This document shows positions 1-13,200 of a DNA stretch of 64,000 bases, one piece after another. The position numbers and the translations under genes were made by a program. Positions within the stretch are counted from its first letter, which is position 1, and each line of letters begins with the position of its first letter. The stretch lies in contig NC_083598.1 in assembly GCF_020882245.1 (NCBI RefSeq), positions 46,351,858 through 46,415,857 of the forward strand, written 5' to 3'. The notes beneath the pieces were generated by a model. It made no database searches and had not been told where the DNA came from. It saw nothing but the letters and a program-made list of their open reading frames with translations. Source of the stretch: Rhopalosiphum padi (lineage: Eukaryota > Arthropoda > Insecta > Hemiptera > Aphididae).

Positions 1-2039
1 ATAATTGGTTGAACATTACAGGTTAATTGCTATTACGGAATATCGAAATCGACGCACATAAGGCGCGCACGCATGACCCACGGTATAATAATCGAGTTGA
101 TATACATTGATGTTATTATATACAGGTAACCTTCTAACCTAACAGGTGGGTCATCTATTAATCATATTTATGTTTGGAATTAGAAAATATCGACAATAAT
201 ATTGCCGGATATATTGATCATATAGTATACAAAACGTTTAAACATTTATCTCTATTCTCTCTGTGTCTCTCTTGCTCTTTCTAAGTATTGTAAAATATAC
301 GGATAATATATTATAATATATATTAAACAAAACTCTCTCCCTCTTATTGAATGGTAAAGAAAGACCCTATACATAATATATATTTATTATATTCTTTTCT
401 TCCCTCTAATTATACAATAGAATGCGTCTGGTGGTAAATTATCGGCTGAAGGGGAAACTGCTGCCCACCCCTACCGGGCACGACAAAATATAATTGGCAG
501 GCAATTCGCCGGCAGCCATATTCTCTATATGAGTTTCTTTTTCTTTTACGTCGTCAACCCGCTCAAAAACAATGGCGTACTATGGATGTAAGTGTATGTG
601 TTTGTATGGTGCTTTGTAAAAAAAAAAAAAAAAGGCTAGACGAGTTTTGGACGTGTATGTATCGCATGATAAGCAATGAGGTAACCTGATATGACGGGTT
701 TGCTGAGATATTCTATTACCGAATAATATAAAAAAATATAATACGTAAATAAATGATAATAATAAAAAATTGTGGAGAATTAATAGATAAATTGAATATA
801 TTTTTGTCACTATTGCCAACAGTACCTAACGGCCGAGTTAACGGCAGTCGCCCCCAACCTGAGGTAAACGAACCGTGAAACGGACAATCGGTTAATTTAT
901 TAAATATTCGGGGGATGTTGCTGGAGGGTGTAAATCGGGTATTGAGAGTACACAATTTCTTTGTGTTCCGAAATTAAATTTCAACCCGCACAATTTCACA
1001 TAGTATAGTAAATTGGGACAGCAGTAACCACAAGCATTGTTCAACTTCTCGTCAATTTTCAATCCAAATTACTAAGCTCAATATAATATTATTTTGTAGT
1101 ATAGTATTAATATTACGTGATATTTCCAATATCTCTTAAAGTTATAATTCTAATTTATTTTTATTGTTTAGAAAATTTCCAAATGTGCTATTAAATTTAA
1201 CTATTAATTTGGAAAAATAAATACAATTGTATTGCCTATTCAAACACTATGGATTGAAATTTAAAAATGCTATTTTTTTCATTTTAATAAGACGTTCTTT
1301 ATTATTTATTACATTTAGTTGTTTATTTATCTGATCATTTTGTAATTGATTTTCATAGTAAAAGTAAGTCATTTTTTTATTAATAATGGATGTTGACTGT
1401 TGAGTGTTGACACGTTGTACTTACTATATTCTATATAGCTATCTGCTGTCCGCGGAATGAGAGTGCTCGGGAATATTGCAGTACTGTAAGTACTACAAGT
1501 ACATAGGTATAGCAGATTAATAGATTATCCTGTACCTATAGTGTATATAACCTATTCGTTTATGCAAACTCAAAACATATTTCGAAGTCAAATAATTGAT
1601 AATATTCGTGTTAGAACGTAGGCAATAAAACGATGATCAGTCTTTTTAAAAGAACGATCAACTTTACATTTAAATCGACTGAGATACTTTTATATGAATG
1701 TTAATAAGAAGAAAGTTAAATAGATATTCTATTCACAAAACCTAATAATAATAGTTGTACAATTACACAATAACCAAGTCACGATCTCTCGTAATAAAAC
1801 TATGACAGTAGGTAATAGAAGCAGCCGCCGTAATATATAATTTCTTCACAATGTATAATAGTAATATGTGAATAACATTTTTTTATATTCTATATAGATA
1901 TTAACTAAATACATTTTACGCACTAAATAAAATAACAAAAAATACAAAACTGTAAATAGGAATTCAAAAATAAATTGGCCTATAATTCACGTTTGACCAA
2001 AAGTGGACCCATCCAAAAGTTATATATTAAAAAAAAAGA
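1..2039. other. AT-rich noncoding DNA
   Basis: No gene seen. A pyrimidine-rich stretch at 247-285, an A16 run at 618-633 and GC-richer patches at 425-560 and 825-945 are present. A five-codon ATG frame at 572-587 ends at GTAAGT, but a stretch this small proves nothing. Confidence 0.6.
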
Positions 2040-2480
2040 AAAGTAAAAACGAACATCCTCTCTCTATCTCTTTCTCTCACTTGTAGGTTAGAAGAGCCGA
2101 GGGAAATCGGCTTTCGGGAATCCCGGATTATCCTCACCCCGCGTTTACCCGGAGCAATAAAAACCCAAAGACGGTATAAAATACAGTGTACGCAAAAACA
2201 GGGTAAGGGTCCACTGTAGCGAGTTAACAGCGTTATAAATCGCATCTCTTCCCCCTACTCCCACAAACGTGGCTGTCCGTAGGCCTTATATCCATACCCT
2301 TACCGGGTCGTAGCTGCCGGGTTTTAATATCGTTCTCCCGACGAATATAACACACTGCCGTTGCAAAGGGTAGGTTAGATGGAAGGGGATAGCCTCTGTA
2401 ATTAATTATCCTTATTTATGCCACCGATGAATTTTAGGTGTTTAATTTGGAGATCGGTTACTGTCCAGGGGATTCGATGA
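2040..2480. other. Moderate-GC patch, possible regulatory element
   Basis: Clear rise in G and C with CGGG/CCCG motifs, the palindromes listed at 2095-2130 and several TACCGGG/CCCTTACC words. The minus-strand open frame starts at a non-ATG codon. No protein recognised. Confidence 0.3.
2115..2130. promoter_or_regulatory. CGGGAATCCCG palindrome next to GGATTA
   Basis: GGGAATCCC at 2116-2124 resembles a Rel/NF-kappaB-type site, and GGATTA at 2125-2130 matches the Orthodenticle/Bicoid-type homeodomain core. A 6-base-pair hairpin AGCCGA/TCGGCT lies just before at 2095-2112. Both motifs are short, and the call rests on sequence resemblance only. Confidence 0.2.
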
Positions 2481-3841
2481 TAAAAAAAAAAAATAATAAA
2501 AAAAATAGAGAAAGTAGAAAATGGCCATAGAGATACGTAATTGGGTTTCTGGCATTTTTTCATGAGAATTTAGGGATCTGCAAAACGTCACGGACTTGTG
2601 GATGGTTGTCTGGGTTAACACTTGGGCTTGTTTGTGTAGACTAATCTATGTTGTTTTTTTCGTCCACATGTGTTTTTCTCTTCTTACCCATCATTTTAAA
2701 TAGCATTTATTTTCTAAAATCGTTTTTGTTTTATGTCACAGTGTTGTTTACAAAACAACTTAGAAACATAATAGAGTTTTAAAACTCTTCAAAGAATGTA
2801 AAACTCATTTGTTATATCAGATATAGTGCTTTTAAATTTTAATATAAACGTAGTTTGGAATATGATAAAACAAAAATGTAGTTTCCGACAATATAAGTGA
2901 AAAAAAACCTTCTTCCGTTAACATGATTACTATTTGTGTATTCATCATCGCATATTGTGTTTGTAACAATATAATTGTGTAATTTTTTCCTCCAAAAAAA
3001 TATAAAAAATTAACTGAAATATTCATTAATATACTCTGTACAACGTAATCAATTTATAGTAAGGCTCTTAAAATAATGAGTATATATTAACAGTTATTTC
3101 CATAAGTCTCAGATCTAAAATATTGATATTGATTATAATATTGTATTACCCTAATTGATACTTAATAATAATTTCTATACACCTACCTAATACTTTGGCA
3201 GAAAAAAAATGTTTTGATAATACTTTATCAACTGAAGAAGAGGTATAAATACAACTTATGTTTAATAGCTGAATAATTCAATAGAGCTCTCATTTAATAT
3301 TCTTTAAATTGTTTTGACTTAAGATTAAACTATTTAAATTCCATAGGTGATACATTTTTAATTAGAACTAGGTACTTAAATAAATATTAATTTAAATCAT
3401 TGCTAATACAAATAGTAAATAGGCGTAAAAATAATAATTTATGTATCTGATACTATATCTAAATGGGCCGGAAGTTTATAAAGTGATTATTGTTTACATA
3501 TAAATATAATGTTATGTTATACATTTATAACTTATGAATTATGAATTATACTGATACATTTCTAGCGACAACGTGTCATATGAAAATATGCATAATACCT
3601 ACACTGAAGACTAGTCGGTTATTTTTTATTCTTGTATATACTTGTATAATGGTCGGTGTTTTCCTTTATCTCGTCCGCGTCTATCGCTATAACATGGCTG
3701 CAAAGAATAACATTATCGCCAGTGACTTTGACAAATTACAATAAAAGATGAATAAGAAAGAAAAAAATCGCTTCCTACGCCAGATTAACTCTTCTGGGTA
3801 CTTAAAATTATGTACAACCGGGTCAGCTTGGAAGCGCGGGA

Positions 3842-3855
3842 GGGGGGGGGGGGGG
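3842..3855. repeat. G14 homopolymer
   Basis: Fourteen G in a row after GCGGGA, very unusual in this AT-rich context. It is one of three clear G or C runs, with those at 10129-10135 and 20151-20159. It may be a G-quadruplex former, a transposon end or an unstable assembly site. Confidence 0.85.
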
Positions 3856-3865
3856 TGTTAAAAAG

Positions 3866-3892
3866 AAACGCTCACGAGCTAGCGTTTTTTTT
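3866..3892. repeat. Seven-base-pair hairpin followed by a T run
   Basis: AAACGCT, loop CACGAGCT, AGCGTTT, continuing into a total of eight T. It looks like a terminator, but in a eukaryotic genome with no Pol III gene nearby that has no clear meaning. It lies just after a G14 tract. Confidence 0.3.
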
Positions 3893-6800
3893 ATAATCTG
3901 CTTCGACGCATAATATACGCCCACCTGATGATTTTATATTTTTTCTTTTATGATTATCATTAAATTCCATAATTGACAAATATTGTGTCTCGATTATGTT
4001 ATCTTAACTCACAATTTTCAAAGTATACCTACCTAATCATTTTTTTTTATATACATGTGGTAATCCAAACAATCGTCAAAAACTGTAAGTACAAAAAGTC
4101 TCTGAGGTATATTTTTGCTCTTGAAGATATATGTTGTTGAATATGAAAAACTAATCAATTTTGGTAGCCTATTGGTAAAAATGTTTTTCTCTTTTACAAT
4201 GGAAACAAAAAAAAATCGATTCTTTTGACCCCACGTTGTGTGAACTTCCATGTACATTTAAACACGTATCTATTATCCTTGTGAAATATTTTTAAAAGAT
4301 TTGTATAAATTAATTTAATTACATATCAAGTGTACGTAAAATAGTTATTAACATTTGAGACTCTGAGGTATTAAGTTGAATTAAAAAGTTTACAGGTACT
4401 TAAATAGTCTGCAGGAAAATAAATTCACTAATTCCTTTGTTGCATGTTTTTTTTTATTTATTTATGTGTGATAAAAATTTAATTATAATTTATGTACCTA
4501 AATCATTTCAATTGTTGGTTTATCAATTTAAAAATAATTTAGTAAATATATTTGATTTAAACCTATTACAAAAATACAAAATCCATTGTATACAATTTGT
4601 TACTCGTGTTTGATCTTGGAGTTTTAAACAGTTAAATATTCTTAAAATAATAATGTACTTTCGTTATAACTTATAAGCTTTTTTTAAATAACATTTTCAA
4701 CGAATAAACAAATGAAAAATGAAATCTACGCATTTCTTGGGATGATTTATTTTTGAAGCCATCACAAAATATAGGTAAATATAAATCTACCAGCATTAAT
4801 ATATGTATAATAACACCAATATTAAATATATATGACTTATATGAGTATACAGAGTATACTATTATAAATTATAATGTATAAATATACATTCAATACTATA
4901 TATAAATATTAATCTTATAAGCTGTAATAATATCTTGATTAAATTATTGACGGTATACGTGATGCACGGATATCAAGTATGAACGATCTATCATAGTTGC
5001 TAATATATTAATCGTATTTGTTATATTTTAAAAGTTCAATGACTTAAATTTGAACTATAAAATGTATATTAAATACATATTATGTACCTATTTTACACTT
5101 CATGTTGTATACTTGCATTATTTATTAAATAATTGAAAATTAAACAAAACCCTAAAGTATATTCTTTTTAATCTTTCATTATTTAATCAAACAAAACATG
5201 TGCATTCCGATAATATGTACAACTGTACAAGTAAATATTTTTTCTCATTAATATTTAATTTTTAACCTATACAATATGCATACAAATAAACTCATAAATC
5301 AATAATATAATACTCGTAGTAGGGTTAAGAGGGTGTCCGCCCAATATTTGTTTACTCTCTTAGACCCTTCACTTAACATAGATAAAACGCATTCACGTAA
5401 AATCATTTTTTTTATATATACGATGTTTGTTTAATCTTAGAATAAATTTAACTATTACAAAAATTATAGAGAATATTATTTTAGAAGGTTTAACATAACG
5501 GTTTTATGTTTTATTATTATTTAATTTTATATCTACCTATTCTAAATTATAAAAATATTTTAAAAATAAAATAATAAACAATTTTTGTAAATTTAAATAA
5601 ATAGGTATTAAATTGTTCTGAGACAATACTTCGATAACTTGTTATTCCATGTCATCAGAAATATTAATTTTTGTAATTCTCGTAATAGTTGATTTTCCTC
5701 TAAGATTACTCTAAATAGAGTCTAAAACATAACAAAAATGGTTTTGCGTAAGTGTGTTTTGTTTAAATTAAAAAGTACCCTAACATTCTAAGGTGTTTCA
5801 ATCCTTTATGTGCGTTTATTAATATGAATCGTTTGATTGTTATTTAAACTATTTTTAATAATAATATTATATATGTAGTATTTAATTTAAATTTGGTAAC
5901 ATGTAGAAGTGGAACAAAAACAAAATTATTGTGATAATAATATGTGACTTTATTATTCGTATATTACTAATTCAAGTACGCAAATATTATATAATATAAA
6001 ATAATCATATTCATATACCTACCTATACTTTAACGTTGATTTGTTTCAATTTTGGTTATTGTATAATATAAATATACTAATAACTATAAAAAACAATTAC
6101 GATTACTACACCATGGTCCACCGGCACTGCTTCGTTTGGTTGTCCAAACCGTTTTAGGTTTATTCGTTTCGTTTATTTTATAATAACAGCAATTATTGAC
6201 GTGGTGTTAATTCGACATGGTTTTCAGACGTTTGTTAACGTCATGATTTTGTTTTAATACTTTACTTATGTTCGTCCCAACTCCCAATACCATTTACGTG
6301 CACACCTTGTAGGATCACATATACGTTATTATGCTCGTTATTATGTGTGTATAAAATACTATCGATTATCTATGAGACGATTCAAATGTCTGTTGATCAC
6401 TATATGTGTCCTAAAGCGGACGCAATGTAATTTATAAGTTTTATATAACATATTATATGCTCTCTAAATTGTAGAAAAAATAATAACAATAATAATTATA
6501 ATGTATGCTATTGTGTTTCGGTTGACATTAAACAAACATACGAGAGTAGATACGATGAGACGGATGTATAGAACGAATGTAAAATCACTAGCGACAGTGG
6601 GTACCTATATAACCTTTCCCCTGCTCTGTTTATATATCATGACTAAACTTCGTCGACATTGTGTGTATTATGTATTTATATATATTATTTACAATATGCA
6701 TTATAAGCAATATTTCGAATTCGGATGGGGTTTTAATGATACGAAGAGGTCATACAGAAAATTGTTATTATCACGCCTTTTATTCTTTACACACACAATA

Positions 6801-7889
6801 CGGTCATATACATAGATTCTAGATCTGAAGTTTAGGGCAAAATTGTCTTCTTTTTTATCTCATACTGGCTTTTATCTATTATGTTTTTGTTGACGGTGGC
6901 AGTGCGATAACACATGGAAATAACAGATGCTGATGTTCTCTTCGGTTTTCTTGTTAGTGGTGGTGGGTGTTAGGCGATAAATGCACAAATAGCATTATTA
7001 TATCATGTTTTTGAAAATATGTCAGAGTTATTGCCTATTATTCTATCAAAAATAGGTTAGAATCGAAGTTAAATTGTATATTATGTTATTATACTAATAT
7101 ATTTTTATTATTTTATGTTATGCTTTTATGAATAATAATATCATTCGGTGTATATACAACGGTTCGTCGTCATTAGTGTATTATATTACCTTTAAATTTT
7201 ATTATTAAAATATGAACAAGTCCTCGTAAAATATTTAAATATATTGTAATAGGCAATTTGGTGTTTTTTTATGTTTCATATAATATACACACAATACACA
7301 TTCATATCTTCGGCTCATATGATTTAATATCTTGTTTATTAATGAATAATATTTGCCACCAATTCTTATTTAATTGACCTTTTTTAAGTCGTTTGAGTTG
7401 TTTGGCGAGTGGGAATAGATCCCAATTTGCATTGCCTTAAAATTCATTGTTTTAACGTTTTATAGCCATAATGATACTTCAAAAGCGTGAAACAAATTAT
7501 AGAGATTATATTGAATATAATATAATATATATAATATTAACCATGGGAACATACAGAAAATATAAATGATGATATTTTAGTATACATGTTTAGATTTTAT
7601 AAGTGCCAACGTAGGTATAGTTAAAATATTTTATGTTATATCATGTATCACGAAGACCGTTATAAATTAAATAAGTAACTTTAAAAAGTATTTCGAATCT
7701 TTAAAAAAAATAATCTAGAGTGCATCCTTCATTAATTAAGTAATTATTATTTTAATCAAAAGTAATGGTATTTTTTTGGTGGGGTCGTTAAAAGTGTAAA
7801 AGGACCTTGTCATTTGATGATAACAAAGAAATCCATAGGGTAATTTTCAAAAGCGACATGTTTGTCTGAATTCTATGTTTTTCCTCCCT

Positions 7890-7918
7890 TTTATTTATTT
7901 ATTTATTTTTTTTTTTTT
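7890..7918. repeat. (TTTA)n and T12 tract
   Basis: ATTT tetranucleotides running into twelve T. Possibly the reversed poly(A) tail of a retroposon, but no body is recognised. Confidence 0.7.
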
Positions 7919-8189
7919 GGTTGACACAACTGTGCACACCTGCAGTCCCTCGGCAGTAACAAATCTTGGGTTCACAAAACCGTGGGGTAGTAACCAAACA
8001 GAGTGAGCAAGCGGTTGACGCATAAAATTCCTGTGGGTCCGGGAACCATTGCATTGTATACCATTCCTTTACTGTATACCCGTTGACAAATTACGTAATT
8101 CGATGATTTGTGCGTTTTAACCATGTCGACGTCGTTCGGACCCAAAAGCATAAAAAGCACGAGAAAGAGAATTTTTAAGAGTAAAAAAA

Positions 8190-8700
8190 AATGACCGGTT
8201 GCAATTTGGTGTCAACGGACCCCGTTAACTCAGTAAAACGAGTGTATAAATGAAGGAAGATAAAAAAAAAAAAAAATTGCACACGAGTATGTATTGTAGA
8301 TACATTTTTTCCTCTTACTAGCGTGTATATGCCATCAGATTGTGATCGCTTTATCGGGGACCATTAATCGATTGGAATAGGGGACCTTTTACCATCGCGG
8401 TGAGCAGTTGGGATCACGATCGATATACGCGTATCACGAGAGCTCAACGTTGTAGTGTGAGGGAGAGGTGAGTCCGGTGGTCGGTGGTATTTCGAGCGCG
8501 CTGTAAACAAAAACACCCGCGATCCATATCTGGATTTGTATTTTGACGCGCGCGACAGAACGCAATAATAATTACACGGTATCCGGTTACCGCCGAGGTA
8601 CTGATTGCAGATAACGAGTTGTTTTATATTTTTTTCTTCAATTTTCCTTTTTTTTTGCAACTCATCAGAGCTTAACATTCTTATAGCCCAAGGACTCCAA
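8190..8700. other. Moderate-GC patch, possible regulatory element
   Basis: CpG-containing block with CGATCGATATACGCG and a GAG|GTGAGT donor-like site near 8466-8474. No ATG-initiated frame that looks like protein. Confidence 0.3.
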
Positions 8701-10106
8701 TATCATTTCTTCGTTCCCTGGAAAGCCCTCGTGGCAAAACTATTTAATCATGCCTATTCATAATATTATGTTAAATGTTGTAAAATGTCCAGGTTGCATT
8801 GTCCCCTACATTAATTATTATATTTTTATATTTTTAATGGCATAAATGTACGGTGACAGAAATAATTATCGTATGGCAAATAGCCAAGTTTAAAATGTTT
8901 TAATTCAAAACATAAACGAGTTTTTTTCGTGGAAGTTAAATTATATTAAAAGATATTAACAGTTTAGTTAATAATGGTGGTTTGTATTTGACAAATAGTA
9001 AGACAAGTATAAAAATAAATACTTACGTTAGAAACTGATATTACCCATATTATACTTATTAAATAGTTCAATAAATTAACCTAGTACCTATTTTCAGTGT
9101 AATCGATTAAACTGTCACGAAACAATATTATTTTTGTTAAAGTGATTAGTGCGACTACATATGTACCAATAATTTTAAAACATTTAAAATTATACAAAAT
9201 AAATTCATAATTATATATTTATGGACTGAAAAGACATAAATAAATAATTTGTATAAAATATTAAAAATGTGTTAAAACAAATGTAATAAGTACCTAGATA
9301 TTCTATGTATTATGAAACGATATAATATATAATAAATAAAAATAAATAGGTATATAAATAAATAAATAAAAATAAAATAAAAACATTTAATAAGTTATAA
9401 CTTATAAGTTTGTTATTTCATATGCAGTTAGTTTATAAAATTAACGTTTATAATATGTTAAAAGTTAATTTTGGAATGTTAATGTCTTAAATCAAATTTG
9501 TATATCACTTATTTAATGTTTCGAATTCTGAATTTATTGACGTGCAAAATCATTCAATCCATAGCCTGGCCAATTACCTAGATATTACCTATATTTTGTA
9601 ACTCTACACCTATTAAAATAAAAATCGACAAACGAATTATCGTTATCCGTAATTAATAATACAATAATAATTCATCTCTATACGTTTAGGTGTATTACTT
9701 TACCTATATTATGTGTTCCTATAGTTATTCGAATTCGTAAACTTAAATATTTTATGCAAGTCAATGTGTCAAAAAAAAAAAAGTCAAGTAATATTATATA
9801 ATATTACTATATATATAAAGGGTTTAGGGTAGACTAACGACTTATATTTTATTAAATATCGTCGTTGAAAAATTTAAGGTTCCCTTGGGAATGGACATGT
9901 GTGTACTTTGGTGACCTGATATTTGCTGATAATACAAATCCGCGGCAAACTTATTGGACGTAGAGAAATAAGGGATTGAGGAGAATGAGATGATGAGTGT
10001 ATACTGGATAACTCCGCTACGGGCTGGTGGAAAGACGGTTGAAATAATGATGGAGGTTGACGAACCCGCATGATATATACACACCATGCGCATTATAATA
10101 ATGTTG
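8701..10106. other. AT-rich noncoding DNA before the MITE-like element
   Basis: AT-rich with a TAAA-rich run near 9355-9385 and A12 near 9770. The last 250 bases are less AT-rich. No gene seen. Confidence 0.55.
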
Positions 10107-10112
10107 TTATAC

Positions 10113-10371
10113 CTATATGCGTAACTAGGGGGGGGCTTGGGTGAGCTCCCCAAAATTTTTGGGTAAATGTATGTACATATTAGTATTTAATTATTTTTGC
10201 CTACAATATAAAAAAATATAATGTTCCATATAAACGACTAATCATTCAATTCAGTTGTAAACACCAATGTCCAATAGAAACAATAAATAATAATCAAATT
10301 AAAAACAATTTGCTATAAAACATTTTTAGGAATCTAGCCCCTCTTAACTTAAAGACTATTTACGCCTATAG
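10113..10371. mobile_element. MITE-like nonautonomous DNA transposon, 259 bases
   Basis: The left end CTATATGCGTAACTAG (10113-10128) and the reverse complement of the right end, CTATAGGCGTAAATAG (10356-10371), match at 14 of 16 positions. The element is flanked directly by TTATAC on both sides (10107-10112 and 10372-10377), which looks like a 6-base target duplication. The surrounding direct repeat can be read as TTATACCTATA, so the boundary has some play. Inside the left end is a G8 run, and inside the right end a matching AGCCCCTC. No transposase is encoded. The superfamily is not assigned because a 6-base duplication does not fit hAT (8) or Tc1/mariner (TA) cleanly. Confidence 0.55.
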
Positions 10372-10795
10372 TTATACCTATACTCATATGTGTATACTGG
10401 CCGTCATCATAATTTCACTCATTTAAAATAAGGTTGTTGTTCAAACCTGCAGTTTTCCCAGAATCAAACTGTTCAATACCGCATACACTAAATACTAATA
10501 GTGATATACTGATATTATGTATTAATTAACCTAAAATCACATTATAGTTTAGAATCATGACCATATAATCAAAATCGCACAATCATTAGCAATGCAATTG
10601 AATTAAATATGTATTTATTCCAATTTAAGTATTATTTATTATAAATACTTTATTTTATTTTATTATATTAAAGTGAATTAGTTTTAATTAATAATTAAAT
10701 TATAAAATACCATATACTATTTATTTTTATGACAATTTGTTAAATAATAATACATTTTTAATTTTTAATATTCAATTAAATGTGCGTGGTTTTGA

Positions 10796-11005
10796 ATTAT
10801 AAGCGATGCCCGTGTGTATCTCGTGCATACCGAACTATTGCATTCGTTGTCTAGTAATGCGTCCAAAAGGCCATTTTGCCATAGGCCCATAGAAGTTGAC
10901 GTATCTAATAGAACGTCTGTTGCAATAATAAAGGGTCTAACTAGCTGGTTAGAGAATTGTGATTTTAGCAAGCTGAAAAAAATAAAAGGGGAGAGACTTG
11001 AATAG
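10796..11005 (+). other. 70-codon open segment, possible decayed coding fragment
   Basis: One frame is open from 10796 to a stop at 11003-11005 in otherwise very AT-rich DNA. The translation is varied, for example SNRTSVAIIKGLTSWLENCD and SKLKKIKGERLE. There is no ATG start. It lies between the MITE-like element and the 17-base-pair palindrome, so a transposon remnant is possible. No family is recognised. Confidence 0.15.
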
Positions 11006-11100
11006 AAAAATATTGTAATACAGCGATAATGATGACTGTGATTACATATTGTAATTTAAAACCATACATATGAATCGTCTGATTTAATCTGCGAGTATAA

Positions 11101-11139
11101 TAATATATGTGACCAATTTAATATTGGTCACATATATTA
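11101..11139. repeat. Perfect 17-base-pair inverted repeat with a 5-base loop
   Basis: TAATATATGTGACCAAT (11101-11117) is followed by TTAAT and then its exact reverse complement (11123-11139). It could form a hairpin or cruciform. It is too short for a normal microRNA precursor. It may be a transposon remnant or simply a palindrome in AT-rich DNA, but the GGTCAC core makes pure AT chance less likely. Confidence 0.6.
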
Positions 11140-11899
11140 AATAAATTATATTCATCAATATTATGACGAATTTTATAAATCTTCCCGTTTTATATTTTTT
11201 TTCTTGTTGATACCTAGTATTACCTACGATTTAACGCGGTATTCCTCAATATTCAAGTTGTTCCATTTAGTTTTATTGATTTTTTAAATAATAAATCAGA
11301 TTGAATTAGTATTATTAATTGTTAACACATACCTATAGGTATTATACACTTCATTAAATATTTAAATAATCTGAGACCTATAAAATTATTAATTATTATA
11401 CGTGTAGTAGGTAACTATTTGCGTTAATTACGTAACTAATAACTATACTATTTTTTGATCATATATTAAATACATTTACAAAAAATGTTGTTATATACCA
11501 TAAAATCTTTCAAATAAGCAACCGACGCTGGACTCTAGAAGGTACGGTAATAGTTCAAAGTTCTCGAACAATTTTTGGATTTTTGAAAATCATCAATATA
11601 AATGTGTATTTAGTGAATAGAAATATCTGCATGGTTTTCATATATATCTGTTTAATGTGACAAATTTATTTCATTCTTGTGCACCGTGTATTCATGTAAC
11701 AATATATTATATATCATTATACGTATAAATAGTCGTGAGGCGTGAAATGAATGCAATTCATGAATTTTTTCATTGTAAACAACCGACAGTCGTCGCGTTT
11801 CCGTAACTCCTTTATGACCAGTCGGTGTTGGTAGTCTGCAGTGGTGTTTCGTGCTGCGCATAATATATGATATTTATATATAACAATACAATTTAATAT
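11140..11899. other. AT-rich noncoding DNA
   Basis: No gene seen. The GC content rises after about 11.75 kb into the next patch. Confidence 0.5.
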
Positions 11900-13200
11900 T
11901 ATAACAGTCGCCAAAGACGACGAATGTAATTTTCGGCAATTTGCACCGGCAGTGGGACCCTGCAGCATTGACGACGGCCATCGGCGCGAACATGAATCGT
12001 GCACGTCTCAATACACCCTCGGTGCCGGATATTCGCGTGTAATTTTCCAGGTGTCCGGGTCGACAGCTAATCCTCGTATTTGGATTCTACCGCCGTATAT
12101 TGCCGTGAAATTCACCGACGTTCGTGTTATTATATACGTTATATTTTATTGTATTATATTGTTATAATAAATATACGGTCGTGTACATATACGACGTAGC
12201 ACACACAAAAAGCATCGCGTTCGGTCTTTTATGTACAATAATATTATATTATATTATTGTATATTATGCACACACGCCTCCGGGGTAGGATAATGACGGT
12301 ATTTAGGCCGTTCTTATTACCAACGACACCTCTTACCCTTATGTATATAATATAATATATACACGGTTATGTATGTGTACGGCGGCAGGACTAACAGCTG
12401 TGCCCCGCGCGTATAAATGTCCATTGTCGCCTTTAGTGCCTGTGTGTGTATGTGCTCTCTTCACCCTCCCCCCCTTCAATCGAACAGCAGCAACAACGCT
12501 CTGCGCCCGCATTCCGAAGCTGCGACGTGGCGGCAAGACCAGCGAGAAAAACGTCGTACCATAAATTATCGTAAACTCTTCTTTACCCTTGATAAGAAGC
12601 TTTTCGGTTGTGATAAATTGCGGTTGAAACTAGGGGATTTTTTTCCCGAGGAGAGATAAAAATAAGAGTAAAAAAAGTTGTACAGAGAGATAGAGCAAAA
12701 AAAAAGGAAAATTCTCCCCTCCACGCCTGTACAGCCACCGGTGCACGTCATTTGAATAAAGAGCAATAAATTGACATCGCGTGTCCGGACTGTGCACAAG
12801 TCTTCGGGACTGGCAATAAATCGTATACCGTTCGGTATACTTCGGAAACATTGTGTGTGTGTGTAATAGAAGGGGGGTATGTGTGTGTCGAAATGATGAC
12901 CCGGTCCGAAGAGAAAAGAGAATATACCTATATATATATATTCCAGCGATCGGTTAGCTGTAGTCTCACCGTCGAGTGTCGACCTATCATTATATGTATA
13001 TATACTCACTCTCCTGGTTCTAAAATCCTACTCCCACTGGCCCCACTCGTTTCACGGCTGAAGAATTTTTCGAAAATTATCAAAATGGAAAGTTTTCCAT
13101 TAGGGAAATTAGAAAATACAGAAATATCGTTTTTTTTTCTTTTTTTCTGTTTTTTTTTTTCTGTCCGGCTGCCCGCCAGCTCGTCACTAAAGGTTAGTTG
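11900..13200. other. Mixed-GC region, possible regulatory sequence
   Basis: Contains a CpG-bearing block at about 11.9-12.12 kb, another at 12.36-12.85 kb with the palindrome at 12823-12840, and a T-rich end near 13.13-13.16 kb. A 147-codon minus-strand frame (12566-13009) starts at GTG and reads low-complexity residues. No product recognised. Confidence 0.3.
12823..12840. repeat. Near-perfect 18-base palindrome
   Basis: GTATACCG, TT, CGGTATAC. The 8-base arms are exact reverse complements separated by two bases. The form resembles a dimeric protein-binding site more than an RNA hairpin. No factor is assigned. Confidence 0.4.

Larger units (their letters stand above)
2481..8189. other. AT-rich noncoding DNA
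   Basis: Very AT-rich, with many TAATAT words and TACCTA motifs. It includes the G14 tract and hairpin near 3.85 kb, and small less AT-rich spots near 6.1-6.3 and 6.55-6.7 kb. A 104-codon frame at 6501-6815 starts with ATG but its composition is that of random AT-rich sequence. No gene seen. Confidence 0.6.

Noticed and set aside
572..587. ATG with good context followed by GTAAGT after 16 bases
   Set aside because: Too short to distinguish from chance, with no other exon evidence.
3604..3615. GAAGACTAGT resembling miR-7
   Set aside because: Only ten bases match and there is no hairpin.
6501..6815. 104-codon ATG frame on the + strand
   Set aside because: Composition follows AT-rich background (Tyr, Ile, Arg, Thr); no motif and no splice context.
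12566..13009. 147-codon minus-strand frame
   Set aside because: Starts at GTG and passes through T-rich and GT-repeat DNA giving Phe, Tyr and Thr-His strings.
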